Positions 11,666 to 22,463 of a stretch of DNA of 64,000 nucleotides are shown here, one piece after another. The notes under the pieces are model-generated. The model was not told the origin of the DNA, did not search any database, and saw only the letters and a list, made by a program, of their open reading frames with translations. The position numbers were made by a program, and so were the translations under genes. This DNA is from Prorocentrum cordatum. Taxonomy: Eukaryota; Sar; Dinophyceae; Prorocentrales; Prorocentraceae. How positions within the stretch are numbered: position 1 is the stretch's first letter; each line of letters opens with the position of its first letter. The stretch spans positions 516,588 to 580,587 of the forward strand of contig CAUYUJ010014604.1 in NCBI GenBank assembly GCA_963575745.1. The letters run 5' to 3'.

Positions 11666-12789
11666 ATGGCAGGTTCCGACGTCGGCGGCGGCTCAGCGGG
11701 CGGCGGCGTCGATGACGAGGGTGGCGGCGGCCACCGCGCCAGCGGGCTGGGCGATCAAGCCAGCCACGGCGGCGCGTCGGCCGCGGAGGAGGAGGGGCCG
11801 CCGCTGGCGAGCGTGGCCAACGACGGCGCGGGAAACGCCGCAAGGGCGCCGGCGGCGGCGGCCGCGGCCGAGGGGGGCGGCGCGGACGCAGACGCCCATT
11901 TCCTGATGCCAGGCGACCCGGAGGTCCCCTCCATGGATGAGGGGTACGGCGAGGACCAGAGATGGCGTTTGCGCTGCGTGGGGTCGGCGTGGGCAAGGGC
12001 AAGGGGGCTTCGAGCCAGGGTGGAGGGGCCTCGCCCAGCTTGAAAAAGCTTCGATGGATTCAGAGGGGGTGTGAAATGGGGTGGGACTGCGCGTCGTTGA
12101 TCGGCTTCCCTCAGGACGGCGCCTCGGTGCAGATGCAGGAGCACGGCGATGTGTTCCTCACCGACAGGGAGATTATGAAGAAAACAATTTTGCGAGGAGA
12201 ACCCATTGTCTTCTGTTCGAATGCGCGTGGCTCCGTCCGGAAGACCCTGCCGAGCCAGGAGCCAGGCGCCCGCGGGAGAACAATCGCCCTCCGGCAGAAC
12301 AATTGGAAGGCGGTCATGCAGGCGGGGCTCAGCCAGTATCACATTGGCACGTGCGACGACGGCTCGAGCGCGGAGGACCAGCCGGGCGCCCCGCGGATCC
12401 ACTTGAAGCTGCCGCCGCCCGACCGCCGCAACCTCCACCTGCCATTCCGCAACCGCCTGATGAAGCTGTGCGGCGTTTCCTTGCAGGCGTGCACGAGTGC
12501 GATTGGGGCAAAGGAGACCAGGAAGAGGAGAGCTCCGCCTGCCTCCGCCAGCGCTCCGCGAGCCGCGCGGCAGCGGGGGGCTGCGGTGCCAGGCGGGCAG
12601 GCGGGGGCCCCGCGCGGCCCGAGCGCGACGGCGGCGGCGGGCGGAGTAGCAGGAGGAATGCCCGGCGGCGCGGGAGGGACCGATGCGGCGGCGACGGCCG
12701 GCGGCGCAGCGCCGACGCCCGCCGGCGCAGCAGGCCGCGGCGCGGCACCGGCGCGGGCGCGCCCCAGCCCTGCCCCGGGAGAGTGGTAG
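11666..12789 (+). CDS. Hypothetical protein, probably two segments
   Basis: A first frame from ATG 11666 (MAGSDVGGGSAGGG) is Gly/Ala/Asp-rich to about 11955. A second frame from ATG 11962 to the TAG at 12787 encodes 275 residues. Its centre is non-repetitive: FPQDGASVQMQEHGDVFLTD, then KTILRGEPIVFCSNARGSV, RQNNWKAVMQAGLSQYHIGT and RNLHLPFRNRLMKLCG. It ends in a basic patch (KETRKRRAPP) and an Ala/Gly/Pro-rich tail of about 90 residues. The frame change near 11955 could be an intron or an indel. I do not recognise the family. The middle looks like real protein; the low-complexity ends may be GC-rich drift. Confidence 0.4.
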
Positions 12790-13264
12790 ATTTTGAGTGG
12801 AGCGTAGTCGAATGAGAGCATGGGTGAATCGAGCCGCCCACGCCTGCGCCAGGTGCCCGTCGGGATGCCAGGATGCGGGGCGCTTTCCGGCAGTTTTGGT
12901 CCCCGACCGCTTAGATGCGGGCGCTCTCTGGCAGTTTTGGTACCCGATCTATACCCTACGGCCTCAGTGCACCTGTACTAGGCAGCTCTGGCGTGCTGGC
13001 TTCGCGCAGGGCGCAAGAGAGGAGGATCAGGACCAGGAGTAAAAGGACGATCCAGCTAGCCAGTTCGAGCGAGTCAATCACGGCATGCACATTCCCACCG
13101 TGATTCCCACCCGCCCTCCCACAACATAAGAAACAGTAATGGCGCAATTGGTAACCGAAATCAATCGTCAAGGTGGTGTGCCGCAGCTGATGAAGCCGCC
13201 ATGGTGGGTACCGATGGGGAAGTCGTCGCCCGTCTCAATGGATGCGCTGGCACTTCAGCACGAA
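12790..13264. other. No gene seen
   Basis: Unique sequence. A short motif, ggcagttttggt, occurs twice near 12890 and 12930. Confidence 0.5.
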
Positions 13265-13375
13265 CCGAGGATGCCCCAGGAGGCCCCAGGAAGCTTCAGG
13301 CGGCCCCAGGAGGCTTCAGGAGGCCTCAGGAGGTGGTGGGAAGCTCCAGGGGGCTCCAGGAGGCTTCAGGAGGCC
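13265..13375. repeat. CAGGAGGCTT-type minisatellite
   Basis: Units of about 10-13 bases (CCCAGGAGG, CTTCAGGAGG) are repeated about nine times. Confidence 0.8.
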
Positions 13376-13378
13376 GCA

Positions 13379-13610
13379 ATTCGCATTGCCGACGACAAGA
13401 CAGGCCATGTTCAAAGGAAAAGCGGGGACTTTGTATTGAGTTTTGACAGTCAGGATGGGAGGGCCCAGATTGACGTCCGCGCGCGATGCGCGCCGCGTCC
13501 CATTCCTGCCGCGCAGTTCGCATCGTCGACGACAAGACAATCCGTGTTGGGAGGAAAGACGGGCATTTTGCACTGATGTCACACAGTCTGGATGGGAGAG
13601 CCCGGATGCA
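13379..13610. repeat. Diverged direct repeat of about 95 bases
   Basis: 13379-13471 and 13515-13607 align at roughly three quarters identity in direct orientation. Both translate to a shared pattern, R-I-x-DDKT-x-x-V-x-RK-x-G-x-F and then S-x-DGRA, in two different frames. This could be a duplicated exon fragment or a minisatellite precursor. Confidence 0.5.
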
Positions 13611-13804
13611 ACCGCCATCGGCCAGACAGGGGGGAGAGTCGGAGTATGTACAAATAAGGAGTAAGATTGAGGAGGATGTGGAACGATATTGCCATGCATT
13701 TTCCCGTCCCATTTCCCCATTTGTATACGTAAATCCTCACATGTTGTCTGTGTTCACAAGTGGGCGCGCACATTTGAAAGACAGGCGCTCTGCGGGCGTG
13801 GCGT

Positions 13805-14250
13805 TCACGATTCGTGGCAGACCCAGCGCGCCCAGCACAACACCCGGCGCACCGAACGCACCCGGCGCCGAGCGAACCCGACGCGCGCGGCGCACCCTCC
13901 GCACCGAGCGCACCCGGCGCCGAGTGCACCCGGCGAACCGGGTACACCCGGCGGCCCAGCACCCGGCGCCGAGTGCACCCAGGACACCCGGCGCACCCGG
14001 CATCGAGCGCACCCGGCGCCGAGTGCACCCGGCGCACCCGGCGCACCCGGCGGCCCAGCACCCGGCGCCGAGTGCACCCGGGACACCCGGCGCACCCGGC
14101 GCCGAGCGCACCCGGCGCCGAGTGCACCCGGCGCACCCGGCGCACCCGGCGGCCCAGCACCGGGCGCCGAGTGCACCCGGGACACCCGGCGCACCCGGCG
14201 CCGAGCGCACCCGGCACACCCGGCACACCCGGCACCCCGCACAAGCAACT
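13805..14250. repeat. CACCCGGCGC-type minisatellite
   Basis: CACCCGG-based units with a higher-order block (…GCCGAGTGCACCCGG…) repeated about three times. Closely related to the array at 5130-5580. Frames are open on both strands because the period is a multiple of three. Confidence 0.9.
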
Positions 14251-14257
14251 GTTATGG

Positions 14258-15192
14258 AGGCAGGCTGAAGCTGAGGCTGAGGCAAGCTGAGGCTGAGGCA
14301 GGCTGAGACTGAGGCTGAGGCAGGCTGAGGCTGAGGCTGAGGCTGAGGCTGAGGCTGAGGCTGAGGCAAGCCGAGGCTGAGGCTGAGGCAGGCTGAGGCT
14401 GAGGCTGAGGCAGGCTGAGGCTGAGGCTGAGGCCGAGGCAGGCTGAGGCTGAGGCTGAGGAAGCCGAGGCAGGCTGAGGCTGAGGCTGAAGCTGAGGCAG
14501 GAGGCTGAGGCTGAGGCTTGAGGCTGTGGCTGAGGCTGAAGCTGCGCTGAGGCAGGCTGGGCTGAGGCTGCAGGCTGAGCTGAAGGCAGGCTGAGGCTGA
14601 GGCTGAGGCAGGCTGAGGCTGAGGCTGAGGCTGATGCAGGCTGAGGCTGTGGCAGGCTGAGGCTGAGGCCGAGGCGAGGCAGCTGAGGCTGAGGCTGAAG
14701 GCAGGCTGAGGCTGAGGCTGAGGCAGGCTGAGGCTGAGGCTGAGGCTGAGGCAGGCTGAGGCTGAGGCAGGCTGAGGCTGAGGCCGAGGCAGGCTCAGGC
14801 CGAGACAGGCTGAGGCTGAGACTGAGGCTGAGGCTGAGGATGAGGCCGAGGCAGGCCGAAGCTGAGACAAGGTGAGGCTGAATGGGGGGGGGGGAAGGGG
14901 GGGGGAGGAGGGGAGGCTGAGGCAGGCTGAGGCCGAGGCAGGCTGAGGCCGAGGCAGGCTGAGGCTGAGGCTGAGGCAAGCCGAGGCAGGCTAAAGCTGA
15001 GGCTGAGGCTGAGGCTGAGGCAGGCGAGGCTGAGGCTGAGGCAGGCTGAGGCTGAGGCTGACGCAGGCTGAGGCCGAGGCTGAGGCTGAGGCTGAGGCAG
15101 GCTGAGGCTGAGGCCGAGGCAGACTAAGGCTGAGGCTGAGGCAAGCCGAGGCAGGCTGAGGCTGAGGCTGAAACTGAGGCAGGCTGAGGCAT
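14258..15192. repeat. (GAGGCT)n hexanucleotide array
   Basis: GAGGCT and GAGGCA hexamers for about 930 bases, interrupted by a poly-G patch near 14884-14910. The long minus-strand Leu/Ser/Gln/Pro frames are its translation. Confidence 0.95.
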
Positions 15193-15465
15193 CCGTAGGA
15201 ATCCATAGCAATCCTTCGGAATCCCTAGGAATCCTTCGGAATCCGTAGGCATCCTTAGGAATCCGTAGGCATAGTTAAGCATCCTCCGGAATCCTTAGGA
15301 ATCCTTGGGATCCTCAGGAATCCTTCGGAATCCCTAGGAATCCCTAGGAATCAGGATTCTTAAGGATTCCTAAGGTTTCCTAAGGATTCCTATGGATTCC
15401 TAAGGATGCCTAAGGATGCCTTCGGAATCCCTAGGAATCCTTAGGATTTCATTGGATCCTAAGGC
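15193..15465. repeat. Decamer array that switches orientation
   Basis: Left of about 15352 the unit is AGGAATCCTT. Right of that point it is AAGGATTCCT, the exact reverse complement, and near 15420 it flips back. The array can therefore fold into a cruciform. Confidence 0.8.
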
Positions 15466-15775
15466 CGTTGCCACTGCGACTGTCATTGCGAATGCGACTG
15501 CGACTGCGAGAACAGCAGAATTCTACAACTGGATTCTCACCTAAATCTTAAGGGGAATGCTTCCAGATATGCTTATACACATCGCTGTTAGGTTGCTTTG
15601 CCGGGATAATTGGGACTTATTGTGCGCGGCGTCAAGGCGAGAGTCCCATTCTGAAAACCAGTTGTGCTCCATCCTTGCATCTGTTGTGAATTTCAAGCTT
15701 CATGGTCACACATAGTGAGGATATCTCAGGTGGAACGCCCATCCCGCCCGACCGACACGCCTGAGGGCGCGACAG
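15466..15775. other. Unique spacer between arrays
   Basis: No gene recognised. The sequence is less GC-rich than its flanks. Confidence 0.5.
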
Positions 15776-16092
15776 GGAGGAGGAGGAGGAGGAGGAGGAG
15801 GAGGAGGAGGAGGAGGAGGAGGAGGAGGAGGGAGGAGGAGGAGGAGGAGAGGAGGAGCAGGAGGAGGAGGAGGAGGAGGAGGGAGGAGGAGGAGGAGGAG
15901 GGAGGAGGGAGGGAGGGAGGGAGGGAGGGAGGGAGGGAGGGGGGAGGGGGGGAGGGGAGGTAAGGGGAGGGAGGGAGGGAGGGAGGGAGGGAGGGAGGGA
16001 GGGAGGGAGGGAGGGAGGGAGGGAGGGAGGGAGGGAGGGAGGAGGAGGAGGAGGAGGAGGAGGAGGAGGAGGAGGAAGAGGAGGAGGAGCAC
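15776..16092. repeat. (GGA)n / (GGGA)n polypurine array
   Basis: GGA triplets, then GGGA tetramers, then GGA again. The tract of about 315 bases is almost pure purine on one strand, a sequence class able to form triplex DNA. Confidence 0.95.
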
Positions 16093-18143
16093 CGTCCAGA
16101 TCCCCTGAGCGCCGCCCCTGAGATCTGACGTCGCGAAAAAGTTGAGATATCGTGGAAGAGCACGACCAGATCGATCTGTGATGGTCCAGGGGCCCGAGAC
16201 CTGGCGAAAACGCCCGTGGCGAACAGCCGGGTCTCAGGCCCACCCCCCCTCGCCCAGCTCGCCGCCTGCGTCGCCACGCTGCTGGCCGGGTGCCCGCTGG
16301 GGCCGGCCGCGGCCTGGGCCCGCGAGGCGCGGGGCCGCGCTGGGCAACGCGGGCGACGCGAGCGCCGTCTCGAGGTGGAGGATCGGAGTGTCGGGGAGGG
16401 TCGAGGAGTGTCGAGTCGAGGATCGACGGGCCTAAATCTCCAACGGCATTGTTTTTTTCAATCCAACGGATCTGGGACGAAAAATTGCCCAGGGGCAGGG
16501 CTGGGAACCTCTGGTGCCGCGGATTGAAACAACCACATCGTCGAATGTCTGGGGGGATCGAGGGGCATCGAGGAGGGTCGAGGGTCAGGGGGGGATCGAG
16601 GATCGAGGATAATGAGGAGTGTTGAGGAGGATCGAGTGTCGAGGAGGATCCAGATCCAGGAGGGTCGGGGGGGGCAGAGGATGGTCGAGGGTCCAGGGCC
16701 GAGGACCGGCGCGTGCGCATCGGGAGCGCCCTTGCCCTCGCCCCTTCGCGCCGGGAGCAGCGAAGGGGGGTGGTGACGAGGGCCGCCAGCCCCGATGGGC
16801 GAGGGCTCGCGCAGGATCGCGAGGGTCGAGGAGGATGCAGGAGGATCGGGGCTCGAGGGTCCTCGGAGCAGCGGCGGGGTGCGTGTGGGTGGGGGGCGAT
16901 ATGACGAGCGCCGGGCCACCCCGAGGGTCAGGGCTCGCAGAGTGTCGAGGAGGGTCGAAGAGTCGAGGGGTCGAGTGGTCGAGGGCCAGCTATTGGCGCG
17001 GGCTCGTCGGGAGAGCCCTCAGAGCGGTGGAGGGCGGGACGACGGCGTCGGCCGCCCAGAGGGGCCGATGATGGAGCCGGGGAGCGTCAGCTGCCCGATC
17101 CAGTGAAGGCAACAACGCTTGAGATCACTGCAGCAACAACACGTACTCTCGTTTTTGCTTGTTTGTTTGTTTGCTTGATTTTTGGTGTGTTTTTTGCTCT
17201 CGGTGATTTTCGCTTTCAGGGTCGAGTCGCAGGGCGTCAGCTGTCCACCTCACTGATCTTGGATGGCCTGGCCAATCCTGGGCCAGAGCGGGTGTACGGC
17301 AGGTTCGCGCCGCATCGTCGCGGCGGCGACCCCAGCGCTGGCATTCAAGGCTGAACGCCACTGGCGGCCTGGGGTCGGCAGGCATCTCGCGGTCTGCGCT
17401 AGCGGAAAGCCGCGGCCGTTGAGGGTTGAGCGGCTCCACGCGGTGGCGGAAACCAGCGCGTGCGTCGTCACGACACGAACCTGTTGCACATGCCGCCCCC
17501 GGCTGCGCCAGGAGGGTGTGCACATCGATCTTGGTCCCAGGGAAGGATCCTGGCCAGGATCGGTGATGTGGACAGTCGACCTCCTCCGACCCTCTCACTC
17601 GTGGCAGCAAGAGGGGGGGCGAGCATCGTCCACCTCGATGGTATGGGGTTAGCGAGGTTCGAGGAGGATCGCGAGGATCGAGGAGGCTCGAGGATCGAGG
17701 AGGATCGAGGTTCGAGGGCCCTCGGAGCAGTGACGGGGTGTGGTGACCAGCGTCGGCCGCCTCGAGGAACTGAAGATTGTGGAGGATCGATGATTCTGAG
17801 GGTCGACGATCGAGGCTCGAGGAGTACTGTAAACCCACGGTGTAGCTCAGACCCCCCCTCACGTTGCTGCTGCTCCTTCTCATTCTCACCCCTTTCCCCC
17901 TCCCCCAGCCCCCCTCCTCCTCCTCCGCTCCTCCTCCTCAGGCCTAGTATTCTTGCTGTGCTTGCTCGGAGTTGTTCCCAACCGTCTTTGTCCTTTGCCG
18001 TTCGTCTCTTCTCCTCCCCCTGCCCCTCCTCCCCTTTTTCCTGTTTGCCTCATGCTACGTGCACTGCCCCCTCCTCTTCCTCTTCCTTGTCCCCTATTCT
18101 CCCTGCTCCTCCTCCCCCCGGTCCTCCTCCTCCCCCTCCCCTT
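16093..18143. other. Intergenic region with dispersed GATCGAGG motifs
   Basis: GATCGAGG and GGGTCGAGG variants recur irregularly at about 16370-17010 and again at 17640-17830. 17880-18148 is C/T-rich and holds the target site of the retrotransposon. I see no supportable gene. Confidence 0.6.
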
Positions 18144-18148
18144 CCCCC
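18144..18148. repeat. Target-site duplication, left copy
   Basis: CCCCC directly precedes the 5' LTR and recurs directly after the 3' LTR at 36210-36214. Five bases is the usual size for Ty1/copia. The C-rich target lowers its weight. Confidence 0.6.
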
Positions 18149-18339
18149 TGTGAATAGAACCCGTGTAATACCCTCATATAATACTCTTTATCCTCACCTC
18201 TCCTGCGCCTGGCCGTTTGGGCTCAGGTATTGGGACATATCGATCAGACCTTTGATCGTGCAGGAGGGAAAGACATCCATCTATCCCTCCTTCCCTCTAC
18301 CAACGGATTATGTACCCTTGTACTTCAACCCCGTACACA
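18149..18339 (+). repeat. 5' LTR
   Basis: 191 bp, TGTGAATAG…CGTACACA, 97% identical to the 3' LTR outside one 7-base indel near position 160. It contains a DinoSL-like stretch (18207-18227) directly followed by GT. Confidence 0.9.
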
Positions 18340-18351
18340 GGTTATCAACCC
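18340..18351 (+). promoter_or_regulatory. Putative primer-binding site
   Basis: GGTTATCAACCC abuts the 5' LTR. Its first eight bases match the GGTTATCA core of initiator-tRNA-Met primer sites common in copia elements; the rest does not. Confidence 0.4.
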
Positions 18352-18486
18352 TTTAAAGCTCACTGTTCATCGAACCCCGCGTCGCGATCTCGCACGCGGC
18401 CTCGATGGAACCCAAGCGGCGCATGCGCCGTAAGGGGCCCATCGGGGCCTCGCGTCCGAGCTCTCCGACGGCGCGACGGCTCGGTG

Positions 18487-19095
18487 ATGAGTTGGAGAGC
18501 CTTAGTGCGGACTGTGTTGGTGTCCCAGGTACCCCCCCCCAGCTCCGACGGACCCGAGGCGCGTCTAGCTGCTGAACTTCACCGCAGCGCCGCCCGCGGG
18601 GGGGCAGGAGAAGGAGTAGGAACAGGTAGGAAGGAGTTCCACACGCCTACCTTCGATCCTCCATCTCCTCCTCAGTCGGGAGCAATCCCAACTGCGTCAG
18701 GCGAAAGCCTCACTGGTCCTGATACTCCAGGGCGCTTTCGCGCTAACCGCCGATGGACCTCAGGTGCTGGTACCCCCAGCCCTGCGACCGTTCCTGTTGC
18801 GGAGCACGTAGCCACCATCGAGGAACTCAGTAGACCAGTGGCGGCGCAGCCGCGGACGCAGTATCCCAAGGTATCATCGGATGAGACACCACGCACACAC
18901 GCGGTCCTAGTCGCAGCTCGTCCGCGCGCAACCGTCGTGGGGCCCCAGGCCCATGCGGCGAGAGTAGGTCGAGCCCGCGTACAGCCTCTCAGAGGCCAAG
19001 CGCTCCTCGCGAGAGGGGGCAGAGGGAAGCCTATGCTCCCCACCTCTCCATCTCAGACGACCAGCTGGCGGAAACGTCCGCCGCAGGTGAAATAG
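18487..19095 (+). CDS. Gag N-terminal segment
   Basis: First ATG after the LTR in the open frame (MSWRALVRTV). The segment of about 200 residues is Pro/Thr/Ala-rich with no recognised domain. The sense then appears to move to the next frame near 19040-19080, where AAGEIAELRDQVETF leads directly into the coiled-coil segment. Confidence 0.45.
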   Translation: MSWRALVRTVLVSQVPPPSSDGPEARLAAELHRSAARGGAGEGVGTGRKEFHTPTFDPPSPPQSGAIPTASGESLTGPDTPGRFRANRRWTSGAGTPSPATVPVAEHVATIEELSRPVAAQPRTQYPKVSSDETPRTHAVLVAARPRATVVGPQAHAARVGRARVQPLRGQALLARGGRGKPMLPTSPSQTTSWRKRPPQVK

Positions 19096-19124
19096 CTGAG
19101 CTCAGAGACCAGGTTGAAACCTTC

Positions 19125-20000
19125 GTGCCCAGGCAATACTCTGGACTACTGCAGAGCGTTCAGACGAACGCTGCCAATGCTGCAGCCATACGCCAAGATC
19201 TTGACGGCGCCTTAGGGATCATTGATTCCAGGATCGCCGAAGATCGACGCACCATAGGTGAACTGCAGTGCCAGGTTGATCGTGAGGCGTCACACTCAGG
19301 TGAACGAACGGCGATGGTCGAAAACCTGCGCAACTACCTTGTGCAGATGGAGCAACAGCTTGTGCTCGTTCGCGACACAGGCGTTTCAGCAGTCAGGATC
19401 CTACACGATGAGATTCACGACCAGCTCCGCAACCGACCAACACCAGCCGAGGCCACCGACCTTGGCGACGTTCAGTCTCAGACCAATGATCTTCGACCCC
19501 ACATAGACCACACTACGGCGACGCTTCGCAACGAAGCACGCACCAACTCGTCGAACCTGATCGACATGTTGCAGCGTACTGAGAGAGTCATCGCTCAAAA
19601 GCTTGATTCGACCAACGCTGTCGCGCGGCCACTCGCTAACCGGATCTCTGAAATCGCGCAGCGCTTTCCTGGTGTACAGGACGCCCTGGCAGAGTTGCGT
19701 GTCGGACGAGCCCAGACTGGCCAGCTGGATTCTCCCCCCACGGTTTACGATTTCGCCCGCCTCACTGACAGGTTGCAGGAGGTGCGGATCACACGCAGTT
19801 GGAGCTCTCCCAGGTTATTCGTGAGAGAGATACTGAGAAGGTACGTGTTGAGGGGCGCCTCGCACGTCTGGAAAGCGAGCTGGAGGCACAGGGCGCCCGT
19901 CTCCGAGCCTACGAGCAACGACTTGATCGGTACTCACAGCGTTCTCGGGATACTGATGAGTACACACGCCAAAAGGTGGCCCAAATACACGAAGACATGA
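19125..20000 (+). CDS. Gag coiled-coil segment
   Basis: The useful part, to about 19790, is heptad-rich and hydrophilic (DLDGALGIIDSRIAEDRRT, ENLRNYLVQMEQQLVLVRDT, NLIDMLQRTERVIAQKLDS). This suggests an assembly or oligomerisation domain ahead of the capsid region. Near 19790 coding sense passes to the frame of the next segment (TQLELSQVIRERDTEKV), so the end of this frame is spurious. It probably has a structural role in the virus-like particle. Confidence 0.5.
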   Translation: MPRQYSGLLQSVQTNAANAAAIRQDLDGALGIIDSRIAEDRRTIGELQCQVDREASHSGERTAMVENLRNYLVQMEQQLVLVRDTGVSAVRILHDEIHDQLRNRPTPAEATDLGDVQSQTNDLRPHIDHTTATLRNEARTNSSNLIDMLQRTERVIAQKLDSTNAVARPLANRISEIAQRFPGVQDALAELRVGRAQTGQLDSPPTVYDFARLTDRLQEVRITRSWSSPRLFVREILRRYVLRGASHVWKASWRHRAPVSEPTSNDLIGTHSVLGILMSTHAKRWPKYTKT

Positions 20001-21565
20001 CGAGCTGGACGAATCAGCTGATCGACCACACCAACGACACCAGTCTCCACCTTCGACCTGCAACCGACCTGCACAGGCCGACGGCAGCGTCCGCCGAAGC
20101 ACCACAAGCTTCTGCAGGACAACAACGACGTACGTCACCAGGAGCAGCCTCCGCGGCAGCTTCTGCACAGACACGCCATGTGTCTCTTGTGCGCACAGAA
20201 CCGACTACTGACGGTGTACCGATACCCTCACAACCATTGTCTGCGGTTTCGGTCAATACTACTACTCCTATCAAGGAGTCAGACACCGTCCAAGTCCCTG
20301 TCTTGCCTAAGATTACACAGCTGCTCGAGTGGCAGCAAAAGGTGCGGAAGAACTTTGGCGCTGCCTCAGGGCGACCATCCAAAGCATATGCCTTCCTATG
20401 CGTGGCTGAACAGCCCGAGTGTACCTTCGAGGACTTACAAGACAGTTGAGATTTTGAGAGCATCGATTGCAAACTCGCTACCGCTCTGAGCGACATCTTA
20501 TCCTCAGATTTGCGCTACCAAATCAGGCCCATCGAAACCAGAGAGCACAAAGCAGGACGCATGCTCAGAGGACGCCAGATATACTGGCACATCCTACAGT
20601 CCTACAAAGTGACAGAGGTTGATGACGACCTACACGACTTCGAGCGCCTTAAAGAACTGAGGGTGAGAGATGAAGATTTGCAACGTTTCATTACTGACTG
20701 GGACGCTTTACTATTGGAGTGCCGAGAAGCACCCGATCCAAAGATCTTGGAATCTCTGTTTCGTACACAGATTCGGAGACATGCCTGGATGAAACAAGAC
20801 ATGTACGAGTACCAGCGCATGAAGATCAGCGACCCGAGTCGTGCCCATGATTGGCTCCGACAGCGCGTGCTGGACGTACCGGAGCTCAAACAATTGGAGA
20901 AAAATCAGAATAAGTTACGGTACGAACATGAGACACGTTCTCAAGTCAATGTGTGCGCTGCCTGGAAGAAAGGCAATTGTCGCAATGGTGAACGATGCAA
21001 GGCTTTGCATACGTATTCCAGGGATTGGAAGAACAACAAATCTTCCAGAGCATCGACAGCTGGCGGCAACTCCCGCCGCAGCGTGTCAACTCCTGCGAAC
21101 CACAAGAAGCCAGCATCGAAACCATTTTGCTTCGAGTTCGCCAAGCGCAACACATGCGCCAGAGGCGACAAGTGCAACTTTCCACACGTTGCACAGTGTA
21201 AAGACTTCGCACAGAATAAGTGCCCCAAGGGCGACACATGCAAATGCGCTCATCTTACACCTGGTGCGAAGACTCCCGAGCGAAGCCCGAGTCGACCACG
21301 GACCTCCAGTCAGGATAGTCGTGGCCGATCACCATCCCGCGGATCAGGAAGCCAACGTTCTTTACAACGCGGGGGGTTCCGCTACGCAAACGACTCGCGC
21401 CATGGACGTGACAACCGACGCCGATGCGACCGATCTCGTTCAACCTCCAGGAGGTCCCCAGACTCCTCGCAGTCAATCGAGAAGTCGATACGACAGATCT
21501 TCGAGATCTACCTCCCGAGGACGAGACAACCGTGGCGGCGTACGTGGCGGCCCACGCGGCCGTGA
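19799..21565 (+). CDS. Gag capsid region with three CCCH zinc fingers
   Basis: One frame interrupted by TGA at 20447-20449. The sense continues directly on both sides (TFEDLQDS, then DFESIDCKLATALSDILSS). The second part contains GRMLRGRQIYWHI, a capsid-like block. Three CCCH fingers follow between about 20950 and 21260: CAAWKKGNCRNGERCKALH, CFEFAKRNTCARGDKCNFPH and CKDFAQNKCPKGDTCKCAH, with C-x7/8-C-x5-C-x3-H spacing. CCCH rather than CCHC Gag fingers would bind element RNA. A Ser/Arg-rich tail follows, and the sense then shifts to the protease frame near 21370-21480. This may be a programmed Gag-Pol frameshift or an indel. Confidence 0.75.
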
Positions 21566-22463
21566 TATATCATATGGTAGTGACAAAGGACGTGGCAGAC
21601 GTTCCCCGAGCCGTGGTTCGTCCCGTGGTTCTCCCCACGCCAGAGCACGTTCTCCTGCCAACTATCGACGTTCACGCCGTTCCGACCGCAGTTGCGTCAT
21701 TCGTGATAAGACCCTCATGGCCAACACTAAGGTCACTACGACATCTACCAAAACACGCCGTCGGATACGCTTCGACACACGTAATGTGGAATACTACTTG
21801 CATACCGTATCTGGCAGGGCCAGATTGGACAAGTGGAAGGAGATGCCGAACGAGGGTGACATTGTCAATGTACCAGACCCGCTACCACAACGATGGTGGG
21901 ATCAAAGTGCAGACGCTCTACGAGAATGTCAAAAAGAGGCACAACTGTGGTACAAAGATCTATATGACTATCGACACAACAAGGAGTCGGTGGTCACACC
22001 AACTGCGACCCGAGAATACGATGACGCTGTCAAGCAGTCATCAAAGACAGCCCAGACGAAGACAACGACGATGCAAGTCGACCCGCCACGATCGACCGCT
22101 GCATTGACACGATCTTGGGTTCTCGACAGTGGTTCTGCGCATCATATTCAGGGTAAACACGAACTGACGCAGACCGAATCGGATCGCATATCTGTGCGCG
22201 AAGAGAATATTCTGGAAACCGCCAATGGTGATCGTACTGTCAACGAGCACTACGACATACGGCTACCCGAGGTTGGCTTACATAGTTCAGCCCTTGCCTT
22301 GCCAGACTGTCCATCTTTACTATCAGTTGGGAAACTGATTGAGGTTGATGGCTTTCGGCAGCTCTGGGGTCCTGAGCTGGGCTACTTGCTTCAGGATCCG
22401 GGGGGCAATGGTGCAATATTCCAGTCAACAATAGAGTTCCAGAATTACGACTCGACGACCTGA
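21400..22463 (+). CDS. Retroviral-type aspartic protease region of Pol
   Basis: An SR/RG-rich linker (RSQSRSRYDRSSRSTSRGRD, later SPSRGSSRGSP) is followed by a mixed region and then WVLDSGSAHHIQGKHEL near 22120. D-S-G-S is the catalytic motif of copia proteases (consensus D-S/T-G-A/S). The family feature LPDCPSLLSVGKLIEVDGF follows. The frame ends at 22463, but the sense appears to move near 22425 into the integrase frame. The protease would cleave the Gag-Pol polyprotein. Confidence 0.75.

Noticed and set aside
13579-15211. Minus-strand frames of up to 466 codons rich in Ser, Leu, Gln, Pro and Ala
   Set aside because: Translation of the GAGGCT hexamer and CACCCGG arrays.
17103-17354. 83-codon frame with a hydrophobic segment (signal-peptide-like)
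   Set aside because: The hydrophobic run comes from a TTTG-rich stretch (about 17150-17200); no continuation or homology is visible.
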